Assembly: GCA_900618425.1 (NCBI GenBank)
Contig: UZAN01042309.1
Span: forward strand, 8,167-32,482
DNA length: 24,316 bases
Direction of reading: 5' to 3'
Origin: Echinostoma caproni
Lineage: Eukaryota > Platyhelminthes > Trematoda > Plagiorchiida > Echinostomatidae
The notes below the pieces were generated by a model. It saw only the letters and a program-made list of their open reading frames with translations, did no database searches and was not told the origin of the DNA. Of the stretch, positions 19,865 through 24,316 are shown in pieces. The first letter of the stretch is position 1. Each line of letters begins with the position of its first letter. The translations under genes and the position numbers were made by a program.

Positions 19865-20042
19865 ATTATCTATCGCTTTCGTGTTCAAAGCCATGACTAT
19901 TTAGCAAACAGAACTGAATCCTGTTTAGCTACTCACTTAGAAGCATCAGAAATGCCTTTCGTTTTGCCTGGAAACATACATATACTGGGGAAACGAAACG
20001 ATGAAACTGCATGCACGGGGTAAGCTTGGCATTCGAATTTCG
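19865..20042 (-). pseudogene. PLE GIY-YIG endonuclease remnant, distal part
   Basis: On the minus strand, CMQFHRF then VYVCFQAKRKAFLMLLSE resembles the CIYxFxC...YVGRTKRxLxxRxSEH segment of PLE endonucleases, followed by LLNSHGFEHESDR like HLxxTxHxxD. The frame register equals that of the 20382-20561 piece on the other side of the 339-bp repeat. Both therefore belong to one element whose endonuclease was split by that repeat. Confidence 0.55.
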
Positions 20043-20381
20043 GATTCAGAAAGTTCAGGATAAATACACACATTGCTGCTCTACTGCAGACCTGTTATTG
20101 TTCACCATAATGAAGTTTGTATTTCTGCCGTCACTTAAAGCCTGCCCAGTACTAGGTGTTATTCTAGGACGAAGGGAATATTTCTTGCTTGGGCGGTGGT
20201 AGTCCGGTGGTCACGTCACCAAATTATCACCCCGAGGATGTGGGTTAGAATCCGATCACCAACACCAATGCTACCAACACCTGACTTTTCCCATTTGGTC
20301 TTATATGGCAGCCTTTTGATTAACCTCTTCCCCTTTCTGAAATCTGTGTCATTATGTATTCACTGAAAGGAACTAAAGTGA
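20043..20381 (+). mobile_element. 339-bp repeat, left copy of a perfect inverted pair
   Basis: Every base checked is the exact reverse complement of 21664-22002; identity stops abruptly at both ends. Within the unit, gattcagaaag (20043-20053) is nearly the reverse complement of ctttctgaaatc (20333-20344), and the 3' end is a hairpin TCACT/AGTGA (20360-20364 and 20377-20381). A tRNA-like stretch lies at 20194-20262. The copy sits inside the GIY-YIG domain of a minus-strand PLE without shifting its register (339 = 3 x 113), so it looks like an inserted element. The apparent open frame reading into it from 20011 is conserved only because the two copies are identical. Confidence 0.9.
20194..20262 (+). 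repeat. tRNA-like sequence inside the left 339-bp copy
   Basis: An A-box-like TAGTCCGGTGG (20200-20210) and a B-box GGTTAGAATCC (20243-20253) stand at tRNA-like spacing, and GGTGGT can pair with ATCACC as an acceptor-like stem. It lies about 150 bp from the 5' end of the unit, which is not the usual place for a SINE promoter. Confidence 0.5.
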
Positions 20382-20561
20382 TTTGGTGGAAGGGGGCAAT
20401 GGTTCTTTCACCGATGTCGATGGTATCTGGGTAGTAGTGAAGACAATGACCGGGTCAACTGCGTAGTAGACGGGCTTGACGACAGATTTCAACCGCTTGC
20501 TGACTAATTCCATCACATCATAACAGTACCAGAAAGAAGCCATAACTATATGCTCGCTCAT
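20382..20561 (-). pseudogene. PLE connector leading into GIY-YIG, cut by the 339-bp repeat
   Basis: The minus-strand frame contains VMELVSKRLKSVVKPVYY then DPVIVFTTTQIPSTSVKEPLP. This resembles the connector of PLEs (xxRRLxxxVxRxYxA...FSTRxI...LKDPLPxLxKS) that runs into the endonuclease. The match ends exactly at the repeat boundary and resumes at 20042 on the far side. The RT that should precede it, at higher coordinates on the minus strand, could not be recognised in 20562-21663. Confidence 0.6.
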
Positions 20562-21663
20562 TTAAAGCGCCTGCGGCGAAAGAAAAAGATAGGCTCATAT
20601 AACTGGAAGACTCGATTCAATAAAGCGCATATCTTTGCTCAGTCTCAATGACCTTCGTCTACTCCGTCAGCTATAAACTTGGTAAATTTCGGGGTAAAAT
20701 GAGATGTCGGGAAATATGATTTGCCTTAAAGGAGCTTTATCATGCAATGACATACGGATATTGAAGATCAAAATCAGCAAGTTGCTGCTTTCCCCGAACC
20801 AAATATGTTCCCTCGTCTATAACAAATTTCTGATATTCACGAAGCGAATCAGCCATACTGAGGTTCTGAAGGTAAGGGACAGCTGAACAATTCGCAAAGC
20901 CTTCTCTTCAAATCTAATGTCTTCTGAGTTGCTGAAAGAATGTGATGGGTTCAAAGATGAGCCCAATTGGGGTATGTTTAATTTGACCAAGTCCGCCGGG
21001 TTGATCCTCTTAAGCTCAAAATTTCCTCTTCACACTTACCGACTTAGAAAACTGGATGTTCCTCAACTCCTTGGTGCTTGGATTTATCATTACCGGTAGT
21101 ATGTCCCATTGGTTAAATTGCTTCTTTATCCTTTATTTCCGGGTTTGAGAGATTCAGATTGTACTGTCTTACAGATGTCTTAAATACTTAGCCAAGCTCA
21201 TTAGTGTTCTCCGTAACGATCCCGATAACTTCAATGTTTACAATAATTTTGATGCGTGGGATAATTGCATCACACATCAATTGTCTTATGTCAGACACTG
21301 CTTACACAACAAAATTCACTAGTTCCTTTACGCGCTCCCTATTCGAAATTCTGTCCATGCACATAGCCCTTTTCAATGGGCGTCCCAATCAACCACATAT
21401 CCACCATTGTCTAACTTTCACTGAGCTTTTTACGTAAGCTTTACAATTGCCATCTTGTCGTTTTCAACATGGTACTGTTTGTGATGGGTGTGATACATTT
21501 TCGAGGTAGGTTTCAAAAAGCACTTCCTAAGTTGACTTGTAGGTGCTATTGTTCTATCTGGTCCGGGACTAAATTCTGTAATCCCTTGAACTGAAAACTG
21601 AAACTGAGCTGCACGGTGAATGACAAGTATCATGTAGCTGTGAACCGCATGAGATTATTTTAT
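20562..21663. other. unassigned spacer between the 339-bp copies
   Basis: Plus-strand frames of 60, 60 and 77 codons (20704-20886, 20917-21099, 21204-21437) and a minus-strand frame (21430-21633) show no known motif. A minus-strand stretch around 21110-21400 is fairly open, and an RT body might be expected there. I could not place any RT motif. Confidence 0.4.
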
Positions 21664-22002
21664 TCACTTTAGTTCCTTTCAGTGAATACATAATGACACA
21701 GATTTCAGAAAGGGGAAGAGGTTAATCAAAAGGCTGCCATATAAGACCAAATGGGAAAAGTCAGGTGTTGGTAGCATTGGTGTTGGTGATCGGATTCTAA
21801 CCCACATCCTCGGGGTGATAATTTGGTGACGTGACCACCGGACTACCACCGCCCAAGCAAGAAATATTCCCTTCGTCCTAGAATAACACCTAGTACTGGG
21901 CAGGCTTTAAGTGACGGCAGAAATACAAACTTCATTATGGTGAACAATAACAGGTCTGCAGTAGAGCAGCAATGTGTGTATTTATCCTGAACTTTCTGAA
22001 TC
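21664..22002 (-). mobile_element. 339-bp repeat, right copy of a perfect inverted pair
   Basis: Exact reverse complement of 20043-20381 (coordinates sum to 42045). It includes the tRNA-like stretch at 21783-21851 on the minus strand. The flanks differ from those of the left copy: gaaaaa on the 5' side and ataaaataat on the 3' side. This fits a separate insertion or an inverted duplication limited to the element. No clear target-site duplication was found. Confidence 0.9.
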
Positions 22003-22590
22003 TTTTTCATTTGATTGCCTAACAAAATTCAGGAGATGGATGGAAAACTAAACTCGCAGCGTGTAGCGCCCAAAGTGGTCATTAATCTATTTGATTTAGA
22101 GTTTTAATGGTGGATTGAGTAAAGCATTGGAAGTGTTGTTCCGTGTCTTACCCGTCAGGAAGTTGACAATTCGAGTATATTCCAGGAACTTTGACCTGGC
22201 GTTATTATTCATCATTGTAGGCCTTCAAGTTGTAAGAAAATGTGGTTAGAATATTTGTGAAAAAATATACTGAATCGTTGAAAACCACGTCAATTTCATT
22301 GCTTGTTCCCACTACTTATTATTACCTGTTATGTAAATAAACCCGAATTTCAATATACAGTGTCAATTAACCTTTGTGTATCAAAGAAATTTAATTTTTT
22401 TATGGCGTCCTCAGCTTTGCATTAGAATAATGCTCCCCGAAGTCAACCCTCATTCATTTTCCAACATCTTTATATCTGAAAAAAACTTAGCTTTCCGTGG
22501 GGCTTGCTTTTCTCCCAATTATCTATTTACCTTTCATCTCATTTTCATCATTTTACTTTCTTTTATTGAATGAATGACGATACAATTTTT
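22003..22590. other. unassigned DNA
   Basis: No motif-bearing frame; the 65-codon frame at 22376-22573 is hydrophobic and AT-driven. It ends in a pyrimidine-rich stretch that could serve as a splice acceptor (acaatttttcag, 22582-22593). Confidence 0.4.
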
Positions 22591-22593
22591 CAG

Positions 22594-22744
22594 GAAAGTG
22601 GAAGCAGCCAACCGAAGGACTGCAATTTGTGAATACTATCCCAGTCCATTGCAATATATGGCCAGTGTTGGCGAGTCTCAAACAGGACGAAACAGTCGTC
22701 CAGTGCTCTTTGTTGATCATCACGAATACTTCCACTGCGTTTAA
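22594..22744 (+). CDS. candidate terminal exon, function unknown
   Basis: An open frame follows a good acceptor-like sequence (tttttcag ending 22593). It runs about 50 codons with balanced, non-repetitive composition (segments such as CEYYPSPLQYMASVGES and RPVLFVDHHEYFHC) and stops with TAA at 22742-22744. An AATAAA hexamer starts at the last base of the stop codon (22744-22749). That combination is what a last exon looks like, but poly(A) cleavage this close to the stop would leave almost no 3' UTR. Fifty codons is also not far beyond chance, and minus-strand frames (22553-22813, 22590-22841) overlap it. I do not recognise the protein and could not identify upstream exons. Confidence 0.2.
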
Positions 22745-22749
22745 ATAAA

Positions 22750-23559
22750 CCGCTCCAGAGCATTCGATCACAACGGCTTCGGCGAATGACCTGTTCCATG
22801 TCATTATCATCATAGCAAGGACAACAGTGATTATCGCTCATTCATTCGCACATGCGCTTCAGCGCAACGGCGGTTATTGATCAGTTGAATCGGACACATT
22901 AATCCGCATCCCCTCTTACCAGCTAAGATAATCACTATTCCTAGCTTTTCAATTCACGCTTCATTTGCTATATACATGACGAATTCACGTTTGAAATAAT
23001 CACGATTATTGTTCACCCGTTTGCGCAGCCACGTTAGTGTGAGGGAGCGCGTTGATTAACTGCACTTCGCTCCCATTAGCGAGGCTAATCTTAAGGTCGC
23101 AAACCTGGCCGCAGCTTCGGTGACCACTATAACAAAAATGACCACATTCGAGTGCCCCACGGAACTGCAGAACAAGCTTCCGCAGTAATCAAAGCTATAG
23201 TTTTAGCAAAATCATAAATCATCGTTTGACTCTGCTTGGCTCTCTGTTGGAAATGAACAAACACGCTGTTTTAGATCAGTTGTGAATTTAAATAGTTGAC
23301 CCAAAATCAGAGAATTTGTTAAAACCAACAGCTTTAATAATGGATCCAGTAACTTCTGCACTTCTATAATTTTGATAAAGTTCACCACATTCACTACTTC
23401 ACCCTCGTCTTCTTTATTCCGACGCTTGGTGTGATGTAGCACGGGTTTAGATAACCCGCGTTAAAAAGAGACTTGAAACGACATTTTTAAATAATCCACT
23501 TCTTCATCATTGAATCTTAAACTGACATTTTCTTATTCAAAAAGACACTCATCATTAGA
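22750..23559. other. unassigned DNA, partly CpG-richer than the surroundings
   Basis: 22850-23110 is visibly richer in CpG (cgcacatgcgcttcagcgcaacggcgg, gagggagcgcg) than the AT-rich DNA around it. A 42-codon open frame ends at 23188 with balanced composition (NLKVANLAAASV). The minus-strand frame at 23212-23442 (acidic DEGE start, LKQRV near its end) might be the eroded C-terminus of the neighbouring pogo relic, but this is weak. Confidence 0.3.
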
Positions 23560-24115
23560 CTTGTAGTGAGTAAGATCTTCGGTCAAATCGCATTTTTACT
23601 CTGGTGGCTTTTTCCATCTATACCTCGGAGACATCGTGCAGTTTGAAATTCGTTCAGTAACCAGCAGTGATAATCATTCACCAGTCATGCTCTCACAAAG
23701 CAGTAACGTGACCCTTTCTTTGGATTTCTTGGAACCAAAAACTGTTTGTCCTTTAAGACTTAATACTCTTTCTGGAAGCTGCTTGTAACACTATGCCGCT
23801 TCATTTGTGGTGAAAATATCCCAGTCGGCATATCCATGGATCAATTGCGGTAACCCTGCTCGAAACTCGTCCATTGCTTCCCCTGAAACCGTCAAACTGT
23901 ACCCACAAACCTATAAAGTAATGTGTGCGTAGCTTTTGTCTCATACTTCATAGGATTGAATACCTCATCTGTTAGACCAAGAGACGTACTAACCTTTTGA
24001 AGCCTGGAATTCATTTTGATGCATTCTTTGTGCCACCTGGATGACCTCCTCATAAATGCTGCTCTCCGCTCTGGGGAACTCCTTAGGCTTTTCCCTCGTA
24101 GCAGTAAATCATGAC
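23560..24115 (-). pseudogene. pogo/Tigger-type DDE transposase relic
   Basis: On the minus strand, starting near 24110, EEVIQVAQRMHQNEFQASKG matches the end of the CENP-B-type DNA-binding domain (xxDFxASxGWLxxFKxRH). In the same frame follow VCGYSLTVSGEAMDEF, LPQLIHGY and DIFTTNEAA, equivalent to CGExxSV, LPxLxxGY and DIFNADETG. YKQLPERVLSLKG is next. After a frameshift near 23740, SKKSKERVTLLLCESMTGE (23677-23733) matches the conserved KKSKERVTVLL block. The first catalytic aspartate of the DDE/D triad is replaced (NE for DE) and several stops are present. Such transposases cut and paste DNA between TA target sites; this copy is dead, and the rest of the catalytic domain is not recognisable. 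Confidence 0.8.
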
Positions 24116-24316
24116 AAGATTGCTTCATTCATTGCCTTGGACTTTTCTTTGGCTTTCAGATGACATTTTTCCTGAGATGATTCAGCGTTCGCAAGTTTTC
24201 CGGTTCGTTCGATTGATAATAACATAGTAAACAGTTTTTTCTCGGAATTAGACTGCGGAGCTCCGAGTTGCATCTGGCTGACTCCTTATACACGATGTAA
24301 CACAACCAATCTTTAC
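24116..24316. other. unassigned DNA to window end, possibly upstream part of the transposase relic
   Basis: The N-terminal helix-turn-helix of the pogo transposase should lie here on the minus strand, but I could not recognise it. Confidence 0.3.

Noticed and set aside
20011..20202. 63-codon ORF whose sequence recurs at 21843-22025 on the other strand, looking like a conserved protein
   Set aside because: Conservation is fully explained by the perfect 339-bp inverted repeat; the start codons lie in unrelated flanks or at its edge.

Overview
The window looks like non-coding, repeat-rich DNA from a eukaryote with a large genome. The best guess is a platyhelminth, probably a digenean fluke. The grounds are three separate Penelope-like element (PLE) fragments, several tRNA-headed short repeats, one of which carries a hammerhead ribozyme as in schistosome Sm-alpha repeats, many (TG)n/(CA)n tracts and no prokaryotic gene organisation. 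The species is an inference; nothing in the sequence names it. I found no intact protein-coding gene. The longest open frame is 142 codons and resembles nothing I know. What can be read as protein is decayed transposon coding sequence, found by following motifs through stop codons and frameshifts.

Layout. 1-14090: mostly unassigned DNA with simple repeats. It holds the tail of a hammerhead-bearing SINE (1-45), tRNA-like repeats at 2114-2195 (+) and 6796-6868 (-), and a relic of a non-LTR reverse transcriptase (12404-12712, +) ending in an FADD active-site motif. 14095-14410: a tRNA-headed SINE with a minimal hammerhead ribozyme, facing a second degenerate antisense copy so that the pair forms an inverted repeat. 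14740-15578: a PLE remnant in which inverted terminal arms of about 280 bp flank a frameshifted GIY-YIG endonuclease domain; each arm has a hammerhead-like core. 16578-18130: a second PLE on the + strand with RT motifs, linker and GIY-YIG all readable in one reading-frame register, interrupted at about 16970-17235 by DNA carrying another tRNA-like repeat.

19429-19508 is another tRNA-like repeat. 19865-20561 (-) is a third PLE fragment, split exactly by one arm of a perfect 339-bp inverted repeat (20043-20381 and 21664-22002, spacer 1282 bp). 22594-22744 is a weak candidate terminal exon. 23560-24115 (-) is a pogo/Tigger-type DDE transposase relic.

The elements do not work together as a pathway. 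They are nested layers of transposition: old PLE, non-LTR and pogo relics, invaded by tRNA-derived short elements. The youngest layer appears to be the 339-bp repeat, because its two copies are identical. The points most worth following are the ribozyme-bearing SINE and the 339-bp repeat.
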